Positions 26,251 through 35,348 of a stretch of DNA of 64,000 nucleotides are shown piece after piece. Source of the stretch: Sphaerobacter thermophilus DSM 20745 (GTDB taxonomy: Bacteria > Chloroflexota > Chloroflexia > Thermomicrobiales > Thermomicrobiaceae); assembly GCF_000024985.1 (NCBI RefSeq), contig NC_013524.1, positions 930,001 to 994,000 of the forward strand. Reading direction: 5' to 3'. The position numbers and the translations under genes were made by a program. How positions within the stretch are numbered: position 1 is the first letter of the stretch; every line of letters starts with the position of its first letter. The notes below the pieces were generated by a model. The model worked only from the letters and a program-made list of their open reading frames with translations. It was not told the origin of the DNA and did no database searches.

Positions 26251-27426
26251 CTACACCTCCTTGGCGGCGCGGCGCGCGGTGCCGGCTCCGACCTCGGGGC
26301 CGAAGAACCGGCGCAGGGCGGGGTAGACCTCGGACTTGTCGCCGATGGTCACCGTCACGAACTTTGGGCTGTCGAGCTGCTGGAACGTGTGCATCAGCGT
26401 GCTCTGGTAGGAGTACCGGCCCTGGCGGATCTCGCCGTAGCCGAACAGGTTGCACTGCTCCAGCAACTGGTCGGCCAACTGTCGGCAGAGCTCGTTGTCC
26501 GACGGCCAGTTGTCACCGTCGGAGAAGTGGAACGGGTAGATGTTCCAATTGGCCGGGTTGAACCGCTGCGCGATCAGATCGAGCGCGAGCTGGTAGGCGG
26601 AGCTGGCCTTGGTGCCGCCGCTCTCGCCGCGGGTGAAGAACTCTTCCTCGGTGACCTCCTTGGCCTCGGTGTGGTGGGCGATGAAGACGATCGCCACCTG
26701 GTCGTACTTGGTGCGGAGGAAGCGGACCATCCAGTAGTAGAAGGCGCGGCTGATGTACTTCTCGAAGGTGCCCATCGAGCCGGACACGTCCATCATGGCG
26801 ATGACGACGGCGTTCGACTCGCGGCGGATGTCCCGCTCCCAGGTCTTGAAGCGGAGGTCGTCGTTCTTCAGCCCGCCGAAGCGCGGGTCGCCTCGCTTGG
26901 CGTTCCGCTTGATGTTCTCGCGGATGGTGCGCTTCTTGTCGAGGTTGGCGTACGGTCCGCTCTTGCGGATGTCGGTGAAGCGGACGACCTCGGACTCGAG
27001 CTCCTGGAGCCGCTTCTCCTCCAGGTTGGGCAGGAAGAGGTCTTCAAAGACCATGTCCGCCAGCTCGTCCATCGTCAGCTCGGCCTCGTAGTAGTCGATG
27101 CCCGGCTGGTCGCCGGCCTTGGGGCCGCGGCCCGGCCCCTGTCCCTGGCCGATGCGCTCGAGCACGTCGCCGACCTGGGAGTTGCCGTCCCCCTCGCCCA
27201 CCTGCTGCTGGTCGTTGGGGTCGAAGCGGAATTTGTACTCCTCTAGGGTGCGGATCGGCACGCGCACGATCTTCTTGCCGTCGCTCGTGATGATCGACTG
27301 CTCGCTGACGATGTCGGCCAGGTTCTGGCGGATCGCCTCTTTGACCTTCTGCTTGTGGCGTGCCTGGTCGATCGCCCCCTTACGGTGGAGGGACCAGTCG
27401 TTCTGCGTCAGCGTCACCGTGAACAT
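26251..27426 (-). CDS. YhbH/YeaH family protein (DUF444, von Willebrand A-like)
   Basis: A 391-residue cytoplasmic protein of the DUF444 family. It contains a metal-ion-dependent adhesion-type motif DVSGSMG (from about residue 213), a preceding basic region, and FHFSDGDNW later, as in YeaH. These proteins accompany the PrkA kinase in most genomes and are probably its partner or substrate. Start ATG 27426; the prkA stop is 16 bases upstream, so translation is likely coupled. Confidence 0.93.
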   Translation of the reverse strand: MFTVTLTQNDWSLHRKGAIDQARHKQKVKEAIRQNLADIVSEQSIITSDGKKIVRVPIRTLEEYKFRFDPNDQQQVGEGDGNSQVGDVLERIGQGQGPGRGPKAGDQPGIDYYEAELTMDELADMVFEDLFLPNLEEKRLQELESEVVRFTDIRKSGPYANLDKKRTIRENIKRNAKRGDPRFGGLKNDDLRFKTWERDIRRESNAVVIAMMDVSGSMGTFEKYISRAFYYWMVRFLRTKYDQVAIVFIAHHTEAKEVTEEEFFTRGESGGTKASSAYQLALDLIAQRFNPANWNIYPFHFSDGDNWPSDNELCRQLADQLLEQCNLFGYGEIRQGRYSYQSTLMHTFQQLDSPKFVTVTIGDKSEVYPALRRFFGPEVGAGTARRAAKEV

Positions 27427-27442
27427 CGTGGGACCCCCTCGG

Positions 27443-29380
27443 CTACCGGTTGAGCAGCGCGCCGACGTACTTCAGCAGCTCGTTGGCGCAGACCGGGCAA
27501 TAGCCCTGCTCCCGGATCAGCCGATCGACCACGTCGTTGATGCGGCGGAGCTGGTCGGCATCCGGAGTCTTGGTCGACGTGGTGATCTTGACCACGTCGC
27601 GCAGGTCGGCGAACAGCTTCTTCTCGATGGCCTCCTGCAGGCGCTCGTGCGACTTGTAGTCGAACGTCTGCCCGCGGCGGGCCAGCGACGAGATGCGGAT
27701 CAGGATCTCCTCACGGAACTGGCGCTTGCCGTTCTCCGTGATGCCGATCTGCTCCTCGATCGAGCGCATGAGCCGCTCGTCCGGCTCCATCTCCTCCTCC
27801 GTGACGGGGTCGATCACCTTGGTCTTGTTGCAGTAGGCCTCGACGTTGTCGAGGTAGTTGTTGAGGAGGGTGCGAGCCGATTCCTCGAAGGAGTAGACGA
27901 ATGCCTTCTGCACCTCGCGCTTGGCCACCTCGTCGTACTCGCGGCGGGCCTCAGCGATCAGGTTCAGCAGCCGTTCGTGCTCCTCACGGGAGATGCTCGT
28001 GTGCTGCTCCAGGCCGTCGCGCAGGCTGCGCAGGGCGTCGATCGCGTTGATGCAGGTGACACCGTCGCGCACCAGCGCCGCTGAGAGCCGGTTGATGACG
28101 TAGCGGGGCGAGATGCCCTCCATGCCCTCGCGGTCCGCTTCCTCTTGCAGCTCCCGCACATCCTTCTGGGTGAAGCCCTCGACCGCCTGGCCGTCATAGA
28201 GCTTGAGCTTCTTCATGAGGGTCATGCCGGCCTTCTTGCTCTCCTCCAGGCGGGAGAGAACGGCGAAGGTCGCGGCCGTCTCCAGTGTGCCGGGCGAGAT
28301 GTGGATGTCGCGGATGGCGCTCTGCTTGAGCAGCTTCTGGTAGATGCGGACCTCGTCGGTCACGCGCAGGTTGTACGGGACCTTGACCAGGATGATGCGG
28401 TCCTGCAGTGCCTCGCTCTTCTTGTTGCCGACGAAGGCCAGGTATTCATGCTCGTTGGTGTGGGAGATGACCACCTCGTCGGCGTAGATCATCGAGAAGC
28501 GGCCGGTCTTGATGTTCTGCTCCTGCGACAGCGTCAGGAGCACGTAGAGGAAGCGCTCGTCGGTCTTGAGCATCTCGACGAACTCGACCAGCCCGCGGTT
28601 CGCGATGTTGAGCTCCCCGTCGAAGCGGTAGGCGCGCGGGTCGGACTCGGTGCCGACCTCGCCGATGGTGGAGAGGTCGATGCCGCCGACCAGCTCCGAG
28701 ATGTCCTGGCTCTTGGGGTCCGACGGGGTGAAGGTACCGATGCCGATACGGTGCTTTTCGGAGAAAGCGACCCGCACCACCGGGACGTCCTCGTGGCGTC
28801 CGGAGAAGGGCTGGCCCGGCCGGCTCCACGGGTGGTTCTCGTTGCGCTCGGCGTTCTCCAGTTGGAAGCGGCACCAGGGGCAGAGCTCGCCCTCGATGTA
28901 GACACCGTAGTCGGTCATCAACTCGGTGCGGATCGACTCGGGCACGAGGTGCAGCGGCTCTTCGTGCATCGGGCAGCCCTTGATGGCGTACAGGGCGCCA
29001 CGGTCGTTCCGGGTGTAGCGCTCCAGCCCCCGCTTGAGCATGGTCACGATCGTCGACTTTCCGCCGCCGACCGGCCCCATGAGCAGGAGGATGCGCTTGC
29101 GCACCTCGAGCCGCTGGGCGGCTGACCGGAAGTACTCGACGATCTGCTGGAGCGACTTCTCGATGCCGAAGATCTCGTCGTGGAAGAAGGCGTAGTCGAT
29201 GGTGCCGTCATCCCGCTCGGTCACGCCCGCGTCCTGGATCATGTTGAAGATGCGAGCGTGCGCCAGTTGGGCGATGGTTGGGTTGGCAACCACCATGTCG
29301 AAGTAGTCGGCGAAGGTGCCCTCCCAACTGAGCTTCTGCTCTTCCGCGCGAAAGGATTCCAAGCGTTCGACCAGATTCAT
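27443..29380 (-). CDS. prkA: PrkA-type serine protein kinase / AAA ATPase
   Basis: A 645-residue cytoplasmic protein, first gene of the prkA-yhbH-spoVR operon. The AAA+ P-loop is GPVGGGKST (residues 102-110), and the C-terminal half is the PrkA-specific domain with YVINRLSAALV and the RLMRSIEEQIGI helix. A zinc-like CPxHE...CPWCRF cluster sits in the middle, and CPVCANELL is near the C-terminus. The family (YeaG in E. coli) links nutrient stress to physiology; some members also show protease activity. Start ATG 29380 follows GAGGT. The upstream minus strand has a GATAAT box close to the gene. Confidence 0.95.
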   Translation of the reverse strand: MNLVERLESFRAEEQKLSWEGTFADYFDMVVANPTIAQLAHARIFNMIQDAGVTERDDGTIDYAFFHDEIFGIEKSLQQIVEYFRSAAQRLEVRKRILLLMGPVGGGKSTIVTMLKRGLERYTRNDRGALYAIKGCPMHEEPLHLVPESIRTELMTDYGVYIEGELCPWCRFQLENAERNENHPWSRPGQPFSGRHEDVPVVRVAFSEKHRIGIGTFTPSDPKSQDISELVGGIDLSTIGEVGTESDPRAYRFDGELNIANRGLVEFVEMLKTDERFLYVLLTLSQEQNIKTGRFSMIYADEVVISHTNEHEYLAFVGNKKSEALQDRIILVKVPYNLRVTDEVRIYQKLLKQSAIRDIHISPGTLETAATFAVLSRLEESKKAGMTLMKKLKLYDGQAVEGFTQKDVRELQEEADREGMEGISPRYVINRLSAALVRDGVTCINAIDALRSLRDGLEQHTSISREEHERLLNLIAEARREYDEVAKREVQKAFVYSFEESARTLLNNYLDNVEAYCNKTKVIDPVTEEEMEPDERLMRSIEEQIGITENGKRQFREEILIRISSLARRGQTFDYKSHERLQEAIEKKLFADLRDVVKITTSTKTPDADQLRRINDVVDRLIREQGYCPVCANELLKYVGALLNR

Positions 29381-30177
29381 CGTCCGTACCTCAAATTATC
29401 CCGCCCGCGCAATAATCACGGGCCAAGCATGTCGGATGAGCGATTACGTGCGGGGCTTTCTCGGAAGAAGAGCGCCGGCCGGCCGCCGGCGGGGCCGGTG
29501 ACGCGAGCCGCCCGGGGGCGAGCGCCCACCCGGGCTCTCCGAGAGTGATCGTCGAATGTCCCAGGAAGTTGGCGGTAGGAGGTTCGTGAGGATCAGGCCG
29601 CGCCTGCGGTCGTCACCGCACGGACCACATCCGCTCGGTGTCGGTTTGCCTCCGCGAGACGGTTCCGCCGCGTGCCCCGCGGGCATCGTGTCGCGTCGTG
29701 GACCGGTGCCACGGGCGGATGCGTCGCCTGCGAGACCGTGTCTGACGGCGCGCCGGTGCGCTGGGTACGATCCGCGTCATTGCGGTAGCGGCTCAGCGTC
29801 GAGCCGTACAGGGGCGCATCCATTCGCGCCGGATACGAGGCCACGCTGCCATCTTCGGTCCCGGATTATGGCCTCTACACCCTCCGGGTAACGCATAAAG
29901 CGTGCCGCTTCTTGGTGCGCTGCCGTTGCGTCAGGGCCCAGGCCTGGGCTGTGTGCTGGATACTCGCGAAGCGGCTCGCTGTATGTTGAGTTAACGTCCG
30001 TACACTCCCGGTGGATTCATGTTAATTGTGACAGAGCGGGGTTGACGTTTTCAAGGCAGGAGCGCGCCGGGATTACGCGGCGAGCGCGTCGTCGCGTGGG
30101 CGCACCACAAGTGCTACAGTGGGCGCGCAGATGCGGGATTGAGCGACGAGCAGGGGTTGTGTGGAAGGGATAGCCGC
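29381..30177. other. Long intergenic region, no gene seen
   Basis: Almost 800 bases between divergent prkA and the deacetylase gene. It has GC hairpins (for example CCCGGG...CCCGGG near 29509-29540 and GGGCCCAGGCCTGGGC near 29935) and an AT-richer stretch near 29985-30050 with GTTAAC and TTGACG. A reading frame at 29586-29891 with a ribosome-like site codes only Arg/Pro-rich sequence and is not accepted. It must hold both promoters; an RNA gene is possible but not shown. Confidence 0.4.
30112..30120 (+). promoter_or_regulatory. Candidate extended -10 box for the deacetylase
   Basis: TGC directly followed by TACAGT gives an extended -10 element 57 bases before the ATG. No clear -35 box. Confidence 0.35.
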
Positions 30178-30978
30178 ATGGGACGCTGGAAGGGCGGCGC
30201 GCAGTGCGCCGTGATGCTCACCTTCGATGTCGATGCCGAGACGCTGTGGCTGGCGGGCGATGCGACGCGGCTCAACCAGCCTGGCATGCTGTCGCAGGGC
30301 ACGTACGGCGCGCGGGTGGCAGTGCCGCTGATCCTCGACCTCCTCGAGCGCGCGGGGATCCGCGCGACCTTCTTTGTGCCCGGTTGGACGGCGGAGACGC
30401 ACGCCGACGTGATCCGCGCCGTCCACGAGCGAGGCCATGAGATCGGCCATCACGGCTACCTGCACGAGCAGCCGACCGCGCTGGCGCCGGAGGAGGAGGC
30501 GGAGGTCCTGGTGCGCGGGATCAACGCCCTGCAAGCCATCAGCGGAGAGGCACCGGTGGGCTATCGCTCTCCGGCCTGGGAGTTCTCGGCCCACACGCTC
30601 GACCTCTTGCAGCGCCACGGGTTCCGCTACTCCTCGAACCTGATGAGCGACTTCGTTCCCTGGGTTCACCCGGGGACGGACATCGTGGAGCTTCCGGTCC
30701 AGTGGTTGCTCGACGACGCGCCGTTCTTCCTCTTCGGGAGCGGGCGGACCCAGCGACCGATCCAGCCCGCGGCGGTAGCCTACCAGGCCTGGACCGAGGA
30801 GTTTGAGGGGATCTACCGCCACGGCGGGCTGTTCAACCTGACGATGCACCCCCAGTTGATCGGCCGTCCGGGGCGGCTGCTGATGCTGGAGCGGCTGATC
30901 GAGTTCATCCGCGGCCACGAGGGCGTCTGGTTCGCCACCGGGCGCGAGGTCGCGGAGTTCTGGCAGCGGGAGGGATAG
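30178..30978 (+). CDS. Polysaccharide deacetylase (PgdA/PuuE-like)
   Basis: A 266-residue cytoplasmic metal-dependent deacetylase of the NodB fold. The first motif is TFDVD (D17, D19), the second HEIGHHGYLHE (H87 and H91), and a third YRSPAWEFS; MHPQLIGRPGR supplies the late His. The HEIGHHG form is typical of the cyclic-imidase/PuuE and Helicobacter PgdA branch rather than chitin deacetylases, and there is no signal peptide, so the substrate is more likely a small amide or ureide than wall polymer. Start ATG 30178 has GGAAGGGA upstream. Confidence 0.88.
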   Translation: MGRWKGGAQCAVMLTFDVDAETLWLAGDATRLNQPGMLSQGTYGARVAVPLILDLLERAGIRATFFVPGWTAETHADVIRAVHERGHEIGHHGYLHEQPTALAPEEEAEVLVRGINALQAISGEAPVGYRSPAWEFSAHTLDLLQRHGFRYSSNLMSDFVPWVHPGTDIVELPVQWLLDDAPFFLFGSGRTQRPIQPAAVAYQAWTEEFEGIYRHGGLFNLTMHPQLIGRPGRLLMLERLIEFIRGHEGVWFATGREVAEFWQREG

Positions 30979-31165
30979 GCCCTCACCCCCTGACCCCCTC
31001 TCCCAACCTTGGGAGAGGGGGAACGCGATGCCTCATGTGTGTGCCGGTTCCGTAACGACTGCTGGCTATCCCGGTCGGCTCCCCTCTCCCAACTTTGGGA
31101 GAGGGGCCGGGGATGAGGGCCGTCCCCCCTCTCCCACGAGGGGAGAGGGGGCGAGGGGGTGAGGG
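30979..31165. repeat. CCCTCTCCC/GGGAGAGGG repeats, copy D
   Basis: Three consecutive hairpins made only of the core part of the composite repeat: 30994-31021 (CCCCCTCTCCCAA with its complement), a second near 31081-31106, and a third near 31124-31150, joined by GGGGTGAGG segments. They lie between the convergent deacetylase and XRE regulator genes and may end both transcripts. The GTCATRCGTCAT arms are missing here. Confidence 0.85.
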
Positions 31166-31174
31166 GCCAGCCCG

Positions 31175-32278
31175 TCACCCCAAACGCGACTTGAGCCAGG
31201 CGATGACAGCCTCGGAGTCCTTCCGCTCGGGCGGGATCGCGTCCCAGAGGGACTCGAAGTAGTCACGGACGCGGGTTACGACCTCGGGGCTAGTGAAGCG
31301 CAAAGCGACCCGGTTACTGCTGGCTTCCTGTGGATCACTGTCGGCCAGCGGGTAGATCAGGGCGCCATCGGTCCCCTTAACGAAGAAACCGAGCGGCGGC
31401 ATCTCGTCCACGAGGCCGATCCGGAAGCGCGGGTTGCTCTGGAGCAGATCGATCGTGGCCTGGACATGCGCGCGCACGGTCTTGGGGGAGAAGGCGAAGC
31501 GCATGCCCCACTCACCGGTCGTCAGGTAGCGTTCGAGGCTGGCCAGCGGATAGATCGTGCGAGACTCGTGCTCCTGGAGCGTCGCGAAGATGGCCGACTG
31601 GGTCGATGAGGCCCACCATCGCAGGAGCCGGGGATCGGGGAACTCGACGCCGTAAAGGAGGCGGAAAACCCTGAAGTGATCCAGTCCTGGCGCTCCGGTG
31701 ACGGTCGAGAGCCGGTGGGCGACGCAGATCCGATCGCCCGGGAGCTCCTCGAACTGGGTCCAGGTGCGAGCGAATTCGAGCGGAGTCAGGCCAACCTCGT
31801 CGATGGTGCTCAGAACCTCCGGGGCGGCCTCGGGCAGGCCGCGCATGGCGAGAGCCGCCTCGGCGGCACGCTGGCGCGATGCCACCTGCTCCTGTGGCTC
31901 GGTCAGCCGACGCAGCGCATCGAGCAGCGCGCCCCGCGCCTCGAGGCCGAGCCGGCCGAACTCGGCCCAGGTGTCCTCCGGGACGCCGACCCGGCGCAGG
32001 TAGCTGCTCAGGTCCCGATCAAGCTCCGTCGCCGTGCTCTCGAACGAAGTGAAATAGTTGATCTCGACCTCAAGCGCCTTCGCAAGGCGTGCGAGCGTGA
32101 GGTACGAGGGGACGTTCTGTCCCTGTTCCAGGCGCCAAACCTGGGAGCGCGAGACACCTGACTCGGCCGCCAACTGGGCCAGCGTCCAGCCGCGCCGCTC
32201 ACGCAAGGCGCGCAGTGCCGGGCCGATCTGCTGGCGTGAACGCCGCAGGACGGCACCGCTCTGCTCCGCCGTGTTCAT
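31175..32278 (-). CDS. XRE-family transcription regulator
   Basis: A 367-residue DNA-binding protein. The N-terminal helix-turn-helix (about residues 16-66) reads LRALRERRGWTLAQLAAES and SRSQVWRLEQGQNVP, a clear XRE domain. The remaining 300 residues are a mostly helical domain, unlike small phage repressors, with aromatic-rich WWASSTQSAIF; I do not recognise a ligand-binding family. Start ATG 32278. The intergenic inverted repeat at 32400-32425 upstream could be its own operator. The regulated genes are unknown. Confidence 0.85.
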   Translation of the reverse strand: MNTAEQSGAVLRRSRQQIGPALRALRERRGWTLAQLAAESGVSRSQVWRLEQGQNVPSYLTLARLAKALEVEINYFTSFESTATELDRDLSSYLRRVGVPEDTWAEFGRLGLEARGALLDALRRLTEPQEQVASRQRAAEAALAMRGLPEAAPEVLSTIDEVGLTPLEFARTWTQFEELPGDRICVAHRLSTVTGAPGLDHFRVFRLLYGVEFPDPRLLRWWASSTQSAIFATLQEHESRTIYPLASLERYLTTGEWGMRFAFSPKTVRAHVQATIDLLQSNPRFRIGLVDEMPPLGFFVKGTDGALIYPLADSDPQEASSNRVALRFTSPEVVTRVRDYFESLWDAIPPERKDSEAVIAWLKSRLG

Positions 32279-32399
32279 GGCATCTCCCCCTCATGGCAGG
32301 GCGCGGCGCCGCTCCGCCCGTTGACCGGCGGTGCACCACCAGCAGTTCGCGCCAGCCGCACCCCGTATTGACTTCACCGCCCAAACCGAGCCCTGACGC

Positions 32400-32425
32400 C
32401 GTTATGCTGGGCATTACGTATAACG
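32400..32425. promoter_or_regulatory. Inverted repeat upstream of the XRE regulator
   Basis: CGTTAT (32400-32405) and ATAACG (32420-32425) are separated by 14 bases that include TTACGTA. The site is AT-rich against a GC-rich background and stands 121 bases before the regulator start, so it is a candidate operator. Confidence 0.45.
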
Positions 32426-32563
32426 AATAGCCCTTTGAGGGGATGCGTGTCTAGCAAAAATGGGCTAATTCGGGGGTGCCTCAGCATCCGTGACCAGTGG
32501 CCGGGACGGTCCGTCTGGCCGTCTCTGGTGAGTACCAACGGCTCAGGCGGCAGATACGTCCGG

Positions 32564-32592
32564 TTGTGGTTTCGATCCGCGGGTGCGATACT
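32564..32592 (+). promoter_or_regulatory. Promoter with a near-leaderless start for the DUF2851 gene
   Basis: TTGTGG (32564-32569), 17-base spacer, GATACT (32587-32592) with TGC directly before it. The predicted start of transcription, near 32599, is only two or three bases before ATG 32602, and no ribosome site is present. Confidence 0.6.
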
Positions 32593-32601
32593 GCAGCTAC
32601 C

Positions 32602-33918
32602 ATGACACAAGTTGGAGAGTTGGTCCTGGCTCGGGTCTGGCATGCGCAGTGGCTGGCCGATCGGCTCCGCACGACCGACGGCCGGCCACTGCGCGTGGTC
32701 TATCGCGGCGTCTGGACGCACGGCGCCGGCCCGGACTTCACCGGCGCCCTGCTCGACCTGGACGGCACCCTGGTGCGCGGGGACGTCGAGGTGCACGTCC
32801 GCGCTGCGGGATGGTACGAGCACGGCCACCATCGCGACCCGGCGTACAACGGCGTCGTGCTCCACGCCGTGCTCGACCCCGACCCGGGCCGCCCGGCGCG
32901 CCGGCAGGACGGGGTGGTGGTGGCGACGCTCGCGCTGCGGCCGTACCTGCTCGGTCCCATCGAGCAGTTCAACCCGGGGCCGGCGTTGCGCCCACTGGGG
33001 GCGATCGGCTTCGCGCACTGCGCGCCGGCGGTGGCGGCGACCCGGCCCGATGCCCTGGTACGGGTCTGGGAGGCCGCGGGGGACGAACGGCTGGCCGGGA
33101 AGGTGGCGAGCATTTCCCAGGCGCTGAGCACGGCCCCGCCCGCTCAGGTCCTCTACGCGCGTCTGCTCGACGCCCTCGGCTACAGCCGGAACCGGGAGGG
33201 GATGGGTGCGGTCGCCGCGCGCCTGCCCTACGACCATCTGGAGGCCCGCCTGGTGGGGCGGTCACCCCGTGAGCGCTGGGAACGCGCGGCCGGGCTGCTG
33301 CTCGGCGTGGGTGGGTTTCTACCCCTCTCCCCGCGTGAGGCTGCCCTGGCCGACATCGATCCGGCCACGGCCGTGGCCATCGAGCGCCAGTGGCAGCGGC
33401 TCGGCGGGCCGTGGCACGACGCGCGCCTGCCGCCGACCGTCTGGACGCTGGCCCGGCAGCGGCCCGCGGCGCACCCGCTGCGGCGGCTGTTGGCGCTGGC
33501 GGTGCTCCTGGCGCGGCTGGATGCCGGGCTGGTGGGGGATCTCACGGACATGTGCCTCGATCCCGACCCACACCGGGCGCTGCGCCGCTGGCTGACCGAC
33601 ACCAACCCCTACCTCGGCGCGAGCCATGCCCACGAGATCATCGTCAACGTAGTTGTGCCGTTCTTGTTGGCCTATGGGGATCAGACGGGAGACGACCGCC
33701 TGTCTGCAGCGGCGGCCGACCTGTGGGACCGGCTGCCGGCCGGGGCCGGCAACGCGCTGGTGCGGAAGACGGTCGAACAGATCTGCGGGCCGCATCGGGT
33801 GCCGGTCCGCAGTGCCAGGGCCGAGCAGGGGCTCCTGCACCTTCAACGCACTGGTTGCGCCCCGATGCGCTGCTACGAGTGCCCCGTGGCGCACCTCGCC
33901 CTGGCCGAAGAGGGCTGA
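32602..33918 (+). CDS. DUF2851 family protein
   Basis: A 438-residue cytoplasmic protein of the DUF2851 family, recognised by YRGVWTHGAGPDFTGALLD, GDVEVHVRAAGWYEHGHH and RDPAYNGVVLH near the N-terminus. The C-terminus has a small Cys cluster, CAPMRCYEC (C-x4-C-x2-C), probably metal-binding. The N-terminal core with its conserved His, Asp and Glu recalls nuclease-like folds, but no function is established. The start ATG 32602 matches a leaderless promoter. The 3' end overlaps the tail of the convergent regulator gene by 46 bases. Confidence 0.88.
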   Translation: MTQVGELVLARVWHAQWLADRLRTTDGRPLRVVYRGVWTHGAGPDFTGALLDLDGTLVRGDVEVHVRAAGWYEHGHHRDPAYNGVVLHAVLDPDPGRPARRQDGVVVATLALRPYLLGPIEQFNPGPALRPLGAIGFAHCAPAVAATRPDALVRVWEAAGDERLAGKVASISQALSTAPPAQVLYARLLDALGYSRNREGMGAVAARLPYDHLEARLVGRSPRERWERAAGLLLGVGGFLPLSPREAALADIDPATAVAIERQWQRLGGPWHDARLPPTVWTLARQRPAAHPLRRLLALAVLLARLDAGLVGDLTDMCLDPDPHRALRRWLTDTNPYLGASHAHEIIVNVVVPFLLAYGDQTGDDRLSAAAADLWDRLPAGAGNALVRKTVEQICGPHRVPVRSARAEQGLLHLQRTGCAPMRCYECPVAHLALAEEG

Positions 33919-34805
33919 GCGACAGCCCGCGTGGCACCAGTACTCGCGCACTGACGGAGTGGGGCCTTGTGTCTGGGGGCTCTGGTTGCGCTGAGTGACT
34001 GGAGAACGGAGCGCCGGACGCCACGTCCGGCACGGGCTGGCGCCCGGCCTAGCGTCCGGCAGCAGCGGTGCGGGCAGGTTCCTCGTGATTGGGGGGGCGC
34101 GGAGCTGGACTTCTCCGGTGGGCAGAAGACGTAGCCCACCCCGCGGACTGTCCGCACGTAGATCGGCGACGACGGCTCGGGCTCGATCTTCTCGCGCAGC
34201 CTGCGGATGTAGACATCCACTCGATTGGACTCGTGCAGGAAATCGACGCCCCAGGTGCGCTCAATGAGCCGCTTGCGGCTGACCGGAGTGCCGCTGCTCT
34301 GCATCAAGTGCGCCAGGATCTGCATCTCGGTCGGCGTCAAGCGCACCGGCTCCCGATCGCCGACCTGGAACGTCAGGTCGCTCATCGAAAGCGTGGCATC
34401 CCCGACGCGGAGCTCTGTGCTGGCCTGCTGCCGGGCTTGGTGCTGTGCGCGACGGACCACAGCGCCGATGCGGGCAACGAGTTCGCCGGGATCGAAAGGC
34501 CGCTGCACAAAGTCGTCGGCGCCCCGGGCGAAAGCGCGCACCTTGTCCTGCGTCGTGCCGCCCTGCGTGACGAAGATGATCGGGCCGGTGTAGCCACGCT
34601 CGCGCAGCGTCTGGCAGAGGGCGATCCCGTCCATCTCGGGCAGGGCGAGATCGAGCAGCACGAGGTCTGTCTCGGCACTGAAAACCGCCCGGAGGGCGGC
34701 TGGGACGGAGTTCGCATGGATAATCTCTCGATGCCCGGCCTCGGCGAGCACGAAGGTCAGGAATTTGGCGTTCATGGCGTCCGCATCGACGATGACGATG
34801 CGCAT
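33873..34805 (-). CDS. OmpR-type regulator, atypical receiver and long C-terminal tail
   Basis: A 310-residue regulator. The receiver has D7/D9, phosphoacceptor D52 (LVLLDLALPEMDG) and T80, but the invariant Lys is Arg (R102 in VQRPFD). A normal winged helix follows and ends with RTVRGVGYVF at about residue 227. Then comes a 78-residue Arg/Ala/Ser-rich tail with no family resemblance, which reads through the intergenic space into the end of the DUF2851 gene; it looks like the result of a lost stop codon. Start ATG 34805 follows GGAGGGAG. No kinase gene is adjacent (orphan regulator). Confidence 0.85.
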   Translation of the reverse strand: MRIVIVDADAMNAKFLTFVLAEAGHREIIHANSVPAALRAVFSAETDLVLLDLALPEMDGIALCQTLRERGYTGPIIFVTQGGTTQDKVRAFARGADDFVQRPFDPGELVARIGAVVRRAQHQARQQASTELRVGDATLSMSDLTFQVGDREPVRLTPTEMQILAHLMQSSGTPVSRKRLIERTWGVDFLHESNRVDVYIRRLREKIEPEPSSPIYVRTVRGVGYVFCPPEKSSSAPPQSRGTCPHRCCRTLGRAPARAGRGVRRSVLQSLSATRAPRHKAPLRQCASTGATRAVAQPSSARARCATGHS

Positions 34806-35348
34806 GCGTGTCTCCCTCCCCCGGCCAGGGGTCCCGCCTGGTGCCCATCGCCTGGCGTGTGTTTGTGCCGCGTCCGTGATCCCGTCGGCCGCGGCGGTGG
34901 CGCTGCGTGCCTCCCCGGATGACGCTACCCTCGAAGGTTGCGTCGCGCGGAAGCGGTGCTCGTGCTGTGGGCGCCTCGGCGCGCTGTTGGTTGGTTTCGG
35001 GAGCGTCGCTCCGTTGCAAAATGTCTCGCGGTAGCGGCGCGCCCGTACACGTAGCCGCTATGCTCCGAACCGTTTCTCTTGTCACCATTACGTGACGAAA
35101 CACTGTGGCAAGATCTATGCCCGCTTTGTATTGCGCAGCGTCGCGACGCTCATTTGCGCGTCGCGCCACAGCCGCGCGATGTGCCGATGCGGTGCTCTCC
35201 ATGTCAGTCCGCCCGCTCGTCCAGCACCCGATGCGGATGTGAAAAGCGTGCTGCAACGGACCGGGATTGTGGGGTGTGCGGGATGAAGCATGGTGTTGAG
35301 GTACCGCGGACGGTGCGGGGCGCCGCCCGGCGGCGCCCCGCGGATCGG
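34806..35348. other. Intergenic region, no gene seen
   Basis: About 540 bases. It contains GTCAC-N6-GTGAC (near 35080-35098), which might be a regulator site, and close to the DJ-1 gene end a strong hairpin CGGGGCGCCGCC/GGCGGCGCCCCG (35316-35340) that could end that minus-strand transcript. No credible reading frame on either strand. Confidence 0.45.
35316..35340 (-). terminator. Hairpin after the DJ-1/PfpI gene
   Basis: Perfect 12-base GC stem with a one-base loop directly after the stop codon; no T-tract follows, so termination would be Rho-dependent or partial. Confidence 0.5.

Noticed and set aside
24775-27246. An 823-residue open frame on the plus strand opposite spoVR and yhbH
   Set aside because: It mirrors two well-conserved genes; it is open only because of high GC codon usage on the other strand, and its sequence is Val/Leu/Asp-rich without any family motif.
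29586-29891. A 101-codon plus-strand frame with GGAGG before a GTG in the prkA upstream gap
   Set aside because: The product is Arg/Pro/Ser-rich and contains no likely secondary structure; one Shine-Dalgarno match is expected by chance.
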